Of a stretch of DNA of 64,000 bases, positions 1 through 11,560 are shown piece after piece. The DNA comes from Enoplosus armatus (lineage: Eukaryota > Chordata > Actinopteri > Centrarchiformes > Enoplosidae). Within the stretch, counting starts at the first letter, position 1; every line of letters begins with the position of its first letter. Below the pieces are notes generated by a model that was not told the origin of the DNA, did not search any database, and saw nothing but the letters and a program-made list of their open reading frames with translations. The stretch covers positions 14,715,704-14,779,703 of the forward strand of contig NC_092188.1 in NCBI RefSeq assembly GCF_043641665.1, given 5' to 3'. The position numbers and the translations under genes were made by a program.

Positions 1-289
1 GATTTGTGTTCTATAAAAGTGCAACTAATAATTCACATACAAAACCATATTTATTAGTTGTTTCATATCGCAATGAAAATAAATTGTGTAGAATCAAGCT
101 TGTAAAAATGTGCATATTGGCGTCTGCCATGTTTGCCTAAAACCAAAATAATTTCCATTTGCATTTTATGCCTGTATTCTGAGAGATGAACAGCTTTTGG
201 AGTTTTTTGCCAAGATTATGTTTCTCAAAACTATTAATACTTCGCCTGTGACACTTTATATAACAGATGATGAGTATGAGTAGCGCTCA
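1..289. other. Unique AT-rich sequence, nothing recognised
   Basis: I see no repeat family, RNA gene or convincing open frame here. It is the left edge of the window, so a feature extending in from outside would be cut. Confidence 0.5.
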
Positions 290-730
290 CTTTACAAAGT
301 AAATCAGTTGTGTGAGGTCAACGTTTAGGTCTTTTCTCTGTATGAAAGGAAGAGCTGCAGTTATTTCACATATCTTGCAGTTACTCGTGTCAGTGAGTTG
401 ATCACAGGAAACTGTGACTTCTTCCAGCAAGTTTATTCTTGAACTACATTTATCCTGCAGTGACTTCCTGGCATCATTAAAGCACTTTAACCACCCAGAA
501 CTGATTTCTTTGTAGTACATCTTCATTCCTGGGCAGAAATTCAAACCACTAATTTTACGCTCAAACTTGTGCATGTTATCATCCCTTCTTTGCCTGGTGA
601 CTAAATGTGTTGCTTTGCCTTTGTAGAAAACAGTGACACATAATTTTTGAAAGTGATGAACGCACACAGAATGATTGATGGCAGCATATTGGATGGGAAA
701 ATAACGTTCTGGACCGTTAATTTTACCGAG
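290..730 (-). other. Open frame of 147 codons, unproven
   Basis: On the minus strand this frame is free of stops between an in-frame TGA at 731-733 and a TGA at 287-289. The ORF start at 667 is a GTG, not ATG. The conceptual peptide is cysteine-rich and mixed in composition, so it reads more like protein than most open frames in this window. I do not recognise a family and see no signal peptide or membrane segment. No good splice acceptor (pyrimidine tract plus AG) lies between the upstream stop and the frame; the nearest AG is in a CCAG context at about 709-712 without a strong tract. Frames of this length are expected a few times by chance in 64 kb of AT-rich DNA. It could be a decayed exon, part of an unknown gene, or noise. 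Confidence 0.15.
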
Positions 731-733
731 TCA

Positions 734-1341
734 AGGAAGCAGCCTCAGACTGTCAACACAGGAAATGAGTAGGATTTATCTCTGGCCTAGTGTCTGGGTA
801 GCTCTCTTGTGCTGGATGCATTTATAGGGGACCACAGTGATGGGTTTCAAAGGTTGTGCATTACATTGTACAAGCTTTAAGACAAACAAGATGGCATCAT
901 TATTGGCTAATATTGGTGTTGTTGGGACAGCGAATATGAACGTGTAAAATGCACCAAACTCATGGCTGTTTTTATATTTTTCACCAGTCCTGCAGGACAG
1001 GAGAAGCTGACCCCAAGTCAGCCTCAGTTGTCAGCTATAACCTACCCCCTCCTGATGTGAGCTATGTTTTTTTGTGAACATTGTACCCCACCATTTTCCC
1101 TTGTCAACACAAACAGGTTATCATGCTGTGCAATACCAACGACAAAAGCCTTTGCAGTAATGGAATACACACGCAGATAGACATGGCATTTTAGAGGCAC
1201 TGCAGAGCTCTACTGCAGTCAGTGGTCAATGCTACAAGGTGAACACAAAGTAAAAGAAAAATCATGTGTGGCTTGTTTGTATTATATCTAGAAATATGTT
1301 CTCATGATTGGTCAGAATTTAAGATGCTTGGAAAATGTTCA
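734..1341. other. Unique sequence, nothing recognised
   Basis: No repeat match within the window, no tandem array and no usable open frame seen. Confidence 0.5.
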
Positions 1342-2175
1342 TTTGGCTGTTCGCTAAACCCCTCCTCCAAGCAGCAATTGTCCAAACACACGACAAGCTT
1401 ATAGCAACTGTGAGCGCAAGAGCAATGCATCAAAAGAGTTTGGATGGTGGTGTCTTGTAGAGTTTTTGTGTTTTTCTTTGTAGCCTTTTTAAATCCACAA
1501 AAACAAGAGCAAAAGTGTGAGGGTTGGATTAAATAGTATGTTTGTCTTCCTTAATAAGCTACAACATTAACATGTGCGGTTTACAAGCTTACAACCTACA
1601 GTAAACTTGCAAAGCATTACTTCAAGGAGCATTTCATTAGCCAACCACATTATTTTGCCAGGTTACAGGTTATGTTAAAAAAAGCCCTGTTCACGATAGC
1701 ATATCAACTGTGAGCCTATCCTGGATGCTATTACATTTGAGTGTAGGCTAACGTTAGCGGTTCTGTCCTGCTGTATTGGAGTTGGGGAAGTTTAGACTCC
1801 AGCAAAGCCAGCCGAACCTAACACATCAGTTAGCCATCATCCTAAAAGCCTTTCTCTTGTAATGTTAAAAGTGAACCCTGCATTTTGAATATAAACAATA
1901 CAGCATAAGTCTCTTAAATCTATATCTTGCTTGTCCAAGTATGTAAGCAAAGCAGACAAACAGGGTTATGAGAGAACAAACAAGTCTGATTTTACATCAT
2001 TTGCATTTTACATTTTAGATCTCACAACTGGTGAGGGTGCATATTCAAGGATCAAGTGCATATTAAGACTTTTGTTTGAAGGGTTCTCCTTTTAAAACAG
2101 GACAGCTGGAGACAGGTGACAGTTGTTATTTCAGCTGGAAAAATCAGCTTTTGTCTCCCTCTGTCTGAAATCAAG
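1342..2175 (+). mobile_element. Family A TIR element, copy 1, 3' truncated
   Basis: The left end carries a degenerate form of the family A inverted repeat (TTGGCTGTTCGCTAAACCCC) followed by the same 'attgtcca' subterminal block seen at 14.2 kb and 41.4 kb. Further along it shares with the 14.2-kb copy a 'taatgttaaaagtgaa' block, an 'aagtgcatat' block and the 'tgtct.cctctgtctga' block near 2155. The terminal part that carries the right inverted repeat at 15.3 kb is absent, so this copy is truncated near 2175. No transposase frame is present; this is a non-autonomous relic. Confidence 0.6.
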
Positions 2176-2511
2176 GACCATTGTTAAAAAAACAACTTGA
2201 AAAAAACAATTTGACTTGTAAATCTGCTACTATTATCATTGTACACATGAACACACTTTGTACTTCTGTGGTCAGAGCTGTTGAGCAATGCCTGAGAAAA
2301 ATGTAAAAAGTCTTCAGAGGCGTCCCAGACATAGCAACTTGCACAGTGCTTTGATATATGCAATTACTATAATCCACATCTGTACTTTAAATAAAGAAGA
2401 AATAATACAGTACATAATATTTTTGGAGGATTTTTTCCTTTGCTATGGTCTACCTTTTAAAAATATATATTTGTAGTAGCCCTGCAGGTTTTGAAGGTAT
2501 CATAGCATCAC
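2176..2511. other. AT-rich gap between family A copy and LTR
   Basis: No recognised feature. It holds A-rich runs (about 2187-2212) and an AT-rich stretch at about 2456-2475. The overlapping short open frames on both strands look random. Confidence 0.45.
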
Positions 2512-3032
2512 TGTCAGGGATTTCTTACCATTTCAGATGTGATCGGGCTCCATGGGAGCAGAACAGAAGTGATGTGAGCTGACACACATATTTTCCCTAT
2601 GACACTTCTGTCTCCTCGCGCATAAGTCACTGTCAATGACCCCTGAGTCAGGAGAGAGGTGTGAGGGAATCATACACCATCTCACAGAGCTGCCGATAAA
2701 TCTTGCTGTGAGGTGTGACAGCACCAGTGTCTCCTCAGGGTGAAGTACTGGTGGGCACAATTCTTCACAACGTTGATATGCGCCCCTCCCATTGTCTTGG
2801 AGGCTGCCCTGGTCAATCTCAGTGGGCAATTGGCCAACACGGGAGGGCGGGGGGGAGGTCATCAGCTGATTAAGCTCATTTTAGGCTATAAAAGTTGGCC
2901 CATGTGTTCACTCTGTCTCTCCCTTCCTACAGCTTACATCCACTTTGCATCACCTTCTTTTGCTTTTTCAGCGCAACGCCTCCACAGCACACGACACACA
3001 TCCAAGCATTGCTTGCATTGTTGTTTCTGACA
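2512..3032 (+). mobile_element. 5' LTR of a retroelement (Gypsy- or ERV-like)
   Basis: A 521-bp segment begins TGTCAG and ends CTGACA, a perfect 6-bp terminal inverted pair of the TG...CA type expected of LTRs. It contains a TATA box (2887-2893) placed so that transcription would begin about 100 bp before the LTR end. Two bases after the LTR end lies an 18-bp match to a tRNA-Pro primer binding site (next entries). This order, LTR then PBS, defines a plus-strand 5' LTR. I could not find a second copy of this LTR downstream, so the element has lost its 3' half or it lies beyond recognition. The class (Ty3/Gypsy versus endogenous retrovirus) cannot be decided because no pol sequence is visible. 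Confidence 0.7.
2887..2893 (+). promoter_or_regulatory. TATA box of the LTR
   Basis: TATAAAA sits in the 3' third of the LTR, where the U3 promoter is expected. Whether it is still active cannot be judged from sequence. Confidence 0.5.
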
Positions 3033-3034
3033 AA

Positions 3035-3052
3035 TGGGGGCTTGTCCAGGAT
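3035..3052 (+). other. Primer binding site, tRNA-Pro type
   Basis: TGGGGGCTTGTCCAGGAT matches 16 of 18 bases of the complement of the tRNA-Pro 3' end, the primer site used by many gammaretrovirus-like and some other LTR elements. Both mismatches (C to T at the ninth base and G to A at the fourteenth) fall on the two CpG positions of the standard site, as expected from methyl-CpG decay. The spacing of two bases after the LTR end is normal. Confidence 0.75.
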
Positions 3053-4090
3053 TGTAAACCCACAAAGGTTAAATCTAGCCATAGTGTGACAAATGACGAA
3101 TTGTTGGTTGGTATATTGGTGACCAATTTGATTTGTGACCCTTGTGGTTTTTGAATGCTAATGCTGAATGGTGTACGGCATCTGTGCAATATTTTGGTGT
3201 AGAGCATTGTGCAATATTCTTGGTGTGTGTGTTCTGGTGTCTATAGATCTGTGTGTGATACTGCATGTTAGCTGTAGTTCGATTGTACATGTGTGCTGCA
3301 TGATGTACTGTGCTGCTATGTCAAATGTAATGACAGACGCTGGCTGATCTAGCAAATCCAGCTGTGCCGGCGTCAACAGAAATCGACGTGACATGACACT
3401 TAAGAGGAAAGGACGTCTCATTACTCTAAAAACACATTTCCTCATTTCCTCTCTCTTCGCATGGTTTCCTTGTGTCTCAAGGCACAAGTAAGGGAAACAT
3501 GGATACAATCATGAGACTTGAGATGTTCCAATAGAATGGCTAATAGTGTTTTGTCTAGTCTTGATGGTGTGATCTAGTGCTAAATTGCCTTAAACATGGT
3601 ATGCCCTGAGTTTGGTCTGGCAGGTGAGGAACTAAAATAATAGTGAGGAAATGTTTAACTGTCATTTGATGTTGTGTCTGCGACTTGGTAGCTGGGTTTC
3701 ATTTTGTGTTGTGCGTCCTGGGTCGACTTGGTTGGCTAGTTTTTGGCTTTGTTTAGAGGAACCTTTTGGTGTGCTGCTTTGGTTTAGTGTTTCAGTGTTT
3801 TTTTAGACTGTAATCTGAACCGCTTTCACACATGGATTCTGAAGCATTGCCAGGTTATTTATCTGTGTAACTTTGCGATTTTTGTCAGTTACACATTTGG
3901 TCTCCTATGTTAAAATCTGGTGTCAAATCTGTTTCACGAGCATTCACTTGCACAGGCATGCTCAGACTTGGTATCTGGCTCACAAGACTGGGCAAATCAG
4001 ACTGTTTCAGTGCCTCTTACTCTGGCTACCTTGCAAATTTGGCCATGCATCAGCATTTTGTCCTTATGAGTAGAATTCGTTTGTGTTAAA
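3053..4090 (+). pseudogene. Decayed leader and start of an LTR element body
   Basis: The sequence after the primer binding site is T/G-rich with no long open frame for about 780 bp, which suits the untranslated leader of an LTR element. An ATG at 3832 opens a frame that is stopped by TAA after 12 codons. The same frame then stays open from 3871 to the TAA at 4087-4089. I cannot identify a gag, protease or polymerase motif in it. The right boundary is arbitrary: it marks the end of that frame, and no 3' LTR was found. Confidence 0.35.
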
Positions 4091-5965
4091 AGTATGAACG
4101 ATGTCCTCTGATATTGGCCTTTTTCAAGTATACTTACTGACATTGGGAATTCAAATAGATTTTAGTTTACCCCTCTTTCACTGATACTATTTGTAAATGG
4201 TGATATCTGCCACCAACAAAAAATTTATATTCCTATATTAATTAATTTGGCACTAATATGAAAACATAAAGTAACAAATAAACAAATAGGTTATATGATC
4301 AGATTATTAGAAAATACAATTTTAATTTATAGAAAATAAAACAACTTGATAATTTCTTGATGACATCCCTTATGAGCTCCTTGTTGCTGTTCCTGTTTTT
4401 TCCACATAAAAAATACTGTATCTATGAATTGTCATAATTAACGCACAGCCATATGTTTCAGTAAATGTCGATTTCCACTGTATGATTCAGCTTTAATACA
4501 CTTTAATACACACGTTCTCACTTATCTTTCAGTGTATAACAACTGTTTCTGATTAACCAAGGTTATGATTATTGAAGTGAGTGGGCAAAACTATACCGAT
4601 GGGGTTATTTTTTGGTTCCATCTGAATTAATGGCTCAATGAATCTGAATCGGTAATAGTTCAGATTTTGGTGTTGAGGATGGGTCTAAATTCATTACCAA
4701 AATATACTGTAGACAAACAAAGCTAGTGCATACACATATTTACTGTACTTCCCCATCCTTTGAAAAAAAAGTTATAGTCAGAAAATTGCTACTGGCAGTC
4801 AATGTTGTATCAGAAACATTCAAATGATATCCATATAGAAAATGTATTATAGCTGCTCACCTCTGCATATAACTATTATTAAATAGCTTGATCTCTGCCA
4901 GTCTTTAACTGCATCAGGTGAGGAACGTTGCCACAGTAGCTTAAATGATAAGATAATGATGAAGGCCAAAGAGTAGGTGGGTTTTTGCTGTCAGGATATA
5001 TACAGGTATACAGTGGCTCGTTCATTTAAGAACAGACAAGATCTCTGGTTTGATCCACTCACTATTAGCACTCTGTGAATCACACAGACTCCTTATTTCA
5101 TGGAAAAATATAAAGAGATGGCCTGAATAGTTGCTTGTAGTCGGGGGGCTTGAACTCAATCTGCGCTGCAGAAAAGCAGTGCCTCCACACAGGCCATGAG
5201 AGAGAGAGACATTGTAGAGTCGTGGCATACTGGATTGCTACACAGTTACCCTGTTATCCCCAGGGGAGAGGGGTGAACAACAGGAAACTCTAGCTATTAT
5301 TACTACCTTGTTTGTAATTTCAGACTAGACATGACAGGAGAGTGGCAAGCAAAGGTGTCCATTGTGTCCTTAAAAGAAAAGTGTAGTACACAACCTTTCA
5401 GACTACTTCAAAGGCACAACAAGGCTTCCCAGTGTAGCAAAATGATCATTTTCCAAGCAAAAGCAAGCAAGTGAGCTCTGCTATTTAAAATATACCTGTA
5501 CTTTATTCTAATTGAGGTGACACAGCAACACCACTACAAGAGAAAAAATGAAATAAACATTGTATCACTGCAGAAACTGCAACAACATCCACAGGTCTAT
5601 TGAAGAGCTGACGGCCTGTAACTGTCGCAAATAATAGAGTCAGAGTTTGATAATGGAGGCAAGTGATAGAGGCAGTTAATGAAATCACAGATCCAACTGA
5701 AAGGGCTAGTTAGGAGGTTGTAGTAGAGTGATGCAAAATGCTGTTATCAGTTTCATTAGCATTAGGTTTTAGAACAATGCTTCTTGGTCACTTTTAGCAG
5801 CGTCTTCCATAAATGAGCATTTGAAATGTTTTTGTTACAAGACAGACTCCGCTGAAATGTGCTTTTGGACTGAATTATTTTACTTTTAAGTAGTAGTGGT
5901 AGTAGTATTAACCATGCTCTCTCTTGGCCAATAGACCTCATTCATAGTAGATATCTTGACTTTTT
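4091..5965. other. Unique AT-rich sequence, nothing recognised
   Basis: No dispersed-repeat signature seen. Minor simple sequence occurs: a short GA run near 5199-5210 and a GTA/GTG-rich stretch near 5890-5910. Short open frames here are random-looking. Confidence 0.45.
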
Positions 5966-6145
5966 AGAATGGAAAAAGCACAGGTGTAACTAATAACGTT
6001 AATTAATGATGGCTGTGTTCCATTCAGATGTCCCAGTAAGCCATGACAGCAAGTTAATAGGCACAATACCATTAATTAATGCTATTAATTCCACCTGTGC
6101 TTTTCCTGCTCTGACATGGCAAAATGTCTGCTGTGGAAAAAAAGG
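5966..6145 (+). mobile_element. Family B palindromic MITE, copy 1
   Basis: Positions 5971-6008 and 6070-6106 form an imperfect inverted repeat of about 37 bp, sharing the 'gcacaggtg' core and TTAATTAAT-like stretches. The right side continues into the 'cctgctctgacatggcaaaatgtct' region, matching copies at 28.6 kb (minus), 37.0 kb, 58.1 kb and 62.4 kb. There is no coding sequence. The short centre compared with the 62-kb copy shows internal loss. Confidence 0.55.
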
Positions 6146-6937
6146 GGCCTATATTTAGATTATTGTGTTCCAGTTGTCATTGTTTGACATCTGTCACCAT
6201 GATACATGATGGTAAAAGCAAAGTGACACAATCAAACTGTATAATGTTTTTTGTCTGATTAAACTAACATTAGTAGATTTTCCCCCCTGATAATTAAGGC
6301 TTAAATGGTTTTAATGAACTGAGTCAGAGGCACTTAGCACCACTACATGCAGCTGACAGGCGAGCTTTTAGCTTTACTCAAGCATCATCTCTCAGCAGGA
6401 CTAGTAAATGCTTGGAAATCAACATTAATGCATCCATTTCAGCCCAACTACCAAGATAATCTTTTATTTTGATCACTCAGATTTAATTGCCTAATCATGT
6501 AACAAAGATTTCATTTTTTCCTGTAAAAATAGTGTGGGCTTGGATAGTAGTTGTTGAGGCCTCCAAATCAAAGTCTATTAAGGATTCCTGAAAGGCAGTG
6601 GGCAGCTGCAATTAGAGTCTGTTGATCATTATAAAAAAAACAACTAAACTTCAGTGTTTTTTCTAACAATGCAGAGATAAAGACCCTGAAACCGACAACA
6701 ACTGTACCATGTTTTTCACAACCGTCAAACAGGAGGAGAGACCCGACTCGAGACTTTTTTGGCAAAGTAAAAATACCACGTCTCTGCTCATGGTATGTAC
6801 TCACTCAATTATATATTTTGAAATATGTGTGTTCTCTGCTGAAATAATATGCATAGCTGAACTCCAGATAACAGCAACAGTGCAGTTAAAACAAAAGAAC
6901 AGGCACAGATTTCAAGCTTCAACATGAAGTGCAGAGA

Positions 6938-6961
6938 ACACACACACACACACACACACAC
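6938..6961. repeat. (AC)12 microsatellite
   Basis: Uninterrupted dinucleotide run read directly from the sequence. Confidence 0.95.
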
Positions 6962-7261
6962 TGCAATGTTTAAATTGAAAAGAAAACAAGTTAAATGGAT
7001 AATTACAGCCTATGAGATGTTTTTTATTTAGTAGAACAAAATCGTGTTGTCCTATCCATGCGAAACAGTTATTCAACATGAAACGATTTTCAGGCTCTTG
7101 TCCAGTGCCACTTTTCATGTAATACCACCTGTAGTAGGGCACAGGGCACTGCACAGGAGCCTGAAAATCAAGCCCAGTGTTTTGTAAGCCAATTTTCAAC
7201 ACAGTATTTATTTCTGATAGAATTTTCTGATTTCCCATGGGCCCTCCCTGACTGGTTCTTG

Positions 7262-7272
7262 CCCCCCCCCCC
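7262..7272. repeat. C11 homopolymer run
   Basis: Eleven consecutive C bases; the minus strand is a G run. Length is prone to sequencing error. Confidence 0.9.
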
Positions 7273-9218
7273 AAGAAGACAAGAAAATCTCTGACATTTA
7301 GTGCTACTCCAACAGGAACAGATGGAGTAGATGGAGTAGGACTAAGTGCACATAGATCTGGTCCAGATGCAGCATATATAACACACATCTAACAGTCAGT
7401 ATAAAACAAGATGGATGATGTCAACTGGTATCTTAAGTACCGGTTATTATAATTTTGCTTAAAATAAACAATCTTACAGTTTATATAAGTTTACTTTTTG
7501 TCAATTTTCAGTGTTGGTTTTTGGCAGTTTTAGTTTATCTTGAAGATGATTCAGGACTTTTGCTTTGTTTTATTTTACCTTCACACAAGATTTAATTCAG
7601 TATATTACAACCCCTATAACAATATAATTAACCTTGCTCCATCCTCATTGAGTTCAACAGTGCCGCTGACAGAATGATGCAGTGGTTATGTGACCAGGAC
7701 TTTACAAATGGAGAGATAATTAAAAAGGGATAGATCTCCAACCAGGGCTTTTATAATGACCCTTCACCAAAGACATAAACAACTCTCGTTATGTCTGTGC
7801 CAACAGAGTCTCTATCAAGACCGGGGTATAATTAACAGGAACAGCATAAATGTTAGAATCCATTGATCTTCCAGTTTTACCACCCACAGCCGGTTGTTCT
7901 TGTGTACCCTGTAGGCTCAAGCCATTAGTCTTCTGACTATAGCATCATAAAAAAAAGCGATTCGGTGACTCTGTGAAACAACAACGCACGGTTCTGTCTG
8001 CAATTATGATAGCAATGAGAGACATGTTTTAAACAAACAAATAGTCAGGGAGAAAAAGAAAGTAATCACATGAAATCCAACCCCTTTGCTTTTCCACCTG
8101 AGCTGAAGTTGAAGTCCTTGAGTCGATGCTGCTGCACCATCTGCTTTGGATGCTGTGGGAAAAGAGGCTATCCATCTGTTGATTCTGAGTTTCCTCATCC
8201 TCAAGCAGTCTAGTCTATTCTGGTGCTGAGTACACAGGTGTTCTTAGTCCTTTTAAAAAGAATAAGTGGCTCCAAGTATGGACTACATACATTTTAAGAT
8301 ACCTGGATTCCTAAAGCATATGCTCACTCTACTCCTCAATGTGTTGCAGAATTAAAACCATGCTGTACAATTATATATACCCTCATAAGGCTCACATTTG
8401 TCAACAGCAAAATGGAGCTGACAGAGCATGGAGGTACAGTGATTGTGGCCCTACCACTCTCTGAAGCACAGCTTACCTAAAAGACAGTCTTTTGAGAAGA
8501 CCTGTTATGGACACGGGAGAGTGGTCTGATGGGAAGAGCGTGTGAGAGACAGACAACCCCTATAATCTTGTTTGGTGTCAAAGTCTGGTCCTCTACTAGG
8601 TGTGTGAGAGTGATGATATCACACAAGATGATCCCTGATCCATCCAGCACACCTTTATATCTATAACTGACTGCCAAGAAGAGGGCGGGTTGGGTTTCGT
8701 ATATATGATAGTGAAAGTCGGACTCTTTGAACTACAGTAGTCAAGTATAATTTAGCTGTTATAATGGACTTCATGGTTGTGTTGGAATATTTTCATTGCG
8801 AGGAGGTTTGTATTTTAAGCATGGCACTTCTGAAATTATACCAATTCTGTCACTACAAATATGTCAACTTTATGTCTGTCACAGAATCATTAAAAGGCTC
8901 TAAAAGGGTCAGAGGTTTTGACGGGGTAACATTTTTGCAGGCATTTAAAATATTCCAAATGCTTTTATTATCTCAGTCTTTGTATGAATAAATCATCCAT
9001 TTCAAGCTGACACTAAAAACAGCCAGACCTTGATTAATGTGGATCTGGTGTCAATGGAATCAGATTCACTACATCAGCATTATTATACCATCAACCAACT
9101 GGAGGTGTTTCTTTATGTTTTGTAGCTGCAGAAGCTAAAAATACAGAATGAATACATTTGTTGAACAACACTTATTATCTCATATCTAATTACGGTCATG
9201 TGATGTTGAGGCTTGTTG

Positions 9219-9587
9219 TACAAATACTTTGACGTTTTGGGAAATATTATATTATATCATTCCCTTGATAAATATGAAGGTACCGCCAGCAGCCCGTTAG
9301 CTTAATTTAGCATAAAGAAGAGAGACAGCTAGCCTGGCTCTGGCCAAAGGTAACACAATCTCACTAGCATGTTATTTGTGTTTGTTTAATCTGTACAAAG
9401 CATAAGTGTAAAAACAACATGTTGCAGTGTCACTTCCTGTTTCCAGTCTTTGTGCTAAGCTAAGCTAACTTGGCTGCTGGCGGTAGCTTCACATTGATGG
9501 CCATGAGAGTGGTATCAATCTTCTCGCTTTACTCTCAGCAAGAAAGCAAATAAGTGAATTTACCAAAATGTCTAACTATTCATTTAA
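9219..9587 (+). mobile_element. Family C MITE, copy 1
   Basis: The copy starts with a degenerate 'actttgacgttttgggaaat' end and finishes with 'aaaatgtctaactattcattta', the inverted counterpart. The interior has the 'gctaagctaac' block and the 'gagagtggtatcaatcttctc' block that recurs at 36.6 kb. I recognise this as a very common short non-autonomous DNA element of percomorph fish. No open frame of note. Confidence 0.65.
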
Positions 9588-9946
9588 TCATAAATAATGT
9601 AGTTTCTATACAGTATGCTCCAATAACCTGACATTCCTCAATCTTCAATTTGAACACATATTCAAATTGAAGGCAAAATCAACTGAATGTGGTGATGAAG
9701 CTAAAAGCCTGAAAGCTGGTAGGGAACTCTGCCCAGTTACTGCATTTTATCACCATGTTACGTGCTTGTGGCTCAGTGCTGCGGGGCTGCTCAACTGTGA
9801 ATTTTTTTTTACAACGGACTCATCAGATGAGATGACAAACCTGATCAGGGGCCAATGTCTCAGTCACAGCATCCTGTTGGTCTGTAGCCCATGTCCAGAG
9901 AGCTCCTTGTAGACTGCTAGAGGGTACGCAACAATCCTCTAACACC
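9588..9946. other. Unique sequence; possible internal side of minus-strand LTR
   Basis: If the 9947-10133 segment is a minus-strand 5' LTR, the element body would extend into this region. I see no coding motif to support that. The 81-codon plus-strand frame at 9667-9912 has no recognisable content. Confidence 0.3.
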
Positions 9947-10133
9947 TGTCACGGCCAGAAAATTGTCCTTCACAGCAGCAGGGTGAGCAAGCAGCCTCGA
10001 GGTCTGAAACAATATCACAAGTCCAATGATTTTATTTATAGCTTTAATACAAAGATGAGTTCTTCCTCTCAGTCTCGTCCCTGGGGCTTATGGGGTCGAC
10101 CGACAGTGTCATAAAATGTTCTGGCAAATGACA
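9947..10133 (-). mobile_element. Possible short LTR, minus strand
   Basis: Read on the minus strand the segment begins TGTCAT and ends GTGACA. It carries TATAAATA overlapping an AATAAA signal (about 10036-10050), followed by about 100 bp of U5-like sequence. The bases just beyond its minus-strand end (GGTGTTAGAGG) partly resemble a tRNA-Leu primer binding site (about 9 of the first 12 positions). I found no 5-bp target-site duplication for these boundaries, so the left limit of U3 may lie further right. An LTR relic is plausible but not proven. Confidence 0.3.
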
Positions 10134-11310
10134 TTCCCAGAGACAATGACCCATGGCCTTAAAACTACACAATGAGCATAAACGGGACCTTTACACTACA
10201 CTGTGTCCATACATGTACTCTGTAAATGGTGAAACTTGAGCATGTGTATTTATATGTGTGTGTGATCCTCTATGCACGTGTGTATGCATTCTATGCATGT
10301 ACACCTCCTTCATGCCTGAGTGCCACCCACTTTAGGTTTCATGGGACACTGTTTGAAGGGTGAAAAGATTTTTAGAGATAAATCGTTAGATACAGGCTGA
10401 AAAGTAATGATGCACACATACTGTCTTTTAAAATAGACTCCTTTGTCAACTATCCATTTCCTCTGGCCAATCCACACACTGTTCTTGCCTTTCAACTTAA
10501 ACTTACAGATTCATATCACTCCTACACACAGCAGGATGACGATGCTGACAAATGTAATCTCTCAAAGCAGCAAAGGTTGATGGAAAGATGTAAAAAAAAA
10601 AAAAAAAATACAAAAAACATGCAGATTACAATATGCCTCACATTAAGAGGTGTCACACCATTCAACCCCATGTACCACCCTGACCCAAGTGAGAGAGATG
10701 TCAAACTGTCGGCTGTATTTAGCCTTTCTGCCTCACTGGCCTTGGACCCACTCACCCATAGCTGTATTTATTCATGCCTTTCAGTGTCCCAGTGACTAAT
10801 ACCCTTCCTCCAAGAGTTTGTAGGAATATGCATGGGTATGCAATCTCATTGGAATTTCAATCTTTCTTTGAATCATGTGTGTGTGCTATCAATATACAGT
10901 ATGTGTGTCCAGCATGTGACCCTGGTGATGTGAAAGATTAATGCCAAAATTTTCCCTCATGGCAATATAAGAAGCTAACAAACAGCAACGTGCCATGATG
11001 GCCATCCGTACAAAGTGTAACCACAATGCCTGAGGAGTTTGAACTTTCTGATGTGTAGTAAATGTACAGTAATGAGAAGAGAAGAAGAAGAGAAGCTTTT
11101 TTCTTCCCCAGAAACCAAACTGAAAACACTTAAATGTACTGAATGCACAATTTTCACAAAAAGTACCATAACATGCCGATTGTGTGTCTGACACAGACCA
11201 TTTGATCCACTGTAAAAGTATGAAGTACTTTCTCCTATTTGAGGGTTCAAATGTGCTCCAATTCAACTTGAACTAAAGGCATAGTTACTAAAGTCAGTAA
11301 AGGTAGCACG
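10134..11310. other. Unique sequence with an A17 run
   Basis: The A run at 10592-10608 is listed separately. A few GT-rich short stretches occur near 10255-10290. Overlapping frames near 10889-11266 on the minus strand look random. Confidence 0.45.
10592..10608. repeat. A17 homopolymer run
   Basis: Seventeen consecutive A bases. It could be an old retroposon tail, but no family is recognisable upstream. Confidence 0.9.
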
Positions 11311-11560
11311 GTGATTGAGGCACCTGGGTGGTGCAGGGGGAAAAAGAACTACAAAGACCTGGGTTCAATGCCCAGCAGCAGTGTTTGGCCCCATTGAATA
11401 AAACAGGTAGTGTTCCCTGGTGAGAGGCTGTTGAGGGATCATGTCCTTGTACTGTACCTGCTGTAAAGTACATATATAGGCTTCTGCCCCAGCCCCCCTG
11501 AGCTTTTGTATCCCAAAACGTGAACGAGAGTGAAATACAGAATTCGTCTTAATTTATATT
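11311..11560 (+). mobile_element. tRNA-derived SINE relic
   Basis: A box-A-like sequence (about 11328-11338) is followed about 35 bp later by a good box B, GGTTCAATGCC, at 11362-11372. The order and spacing fit an RNA polymerase III promoter from a tRNA head. The body and tail do not match the 20.5-kb SINE closely, so this is either another family or a strongly diverged copy. No poly-A or clear target duplication was found. Confidence 0.4.

Larger units (their letters stand above)
6146..9218. other. Long unique stretch with simple repeats only
   Basis: Contains the AC microsatellite at 6938-6961 and the C run at 7262-7272 (listed separately). Nothing else recognised. The 158-codon minus-strand frame at 6912-7388 runs through the AC repeat and is not credible. 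Confidence 0.45.

Noticed and set aside
6912..7388. 158-codon minus-strand open frame
   Set aside because: It runs through the AC microsatellite and the C11 run and has low-complexity ends; no protein family resemblance.
11328..11372. Possible tRNA gene from box A and box B-like sequences
   Set aside because: No acceptor stem pairing is visible; better explained as a SINE head.
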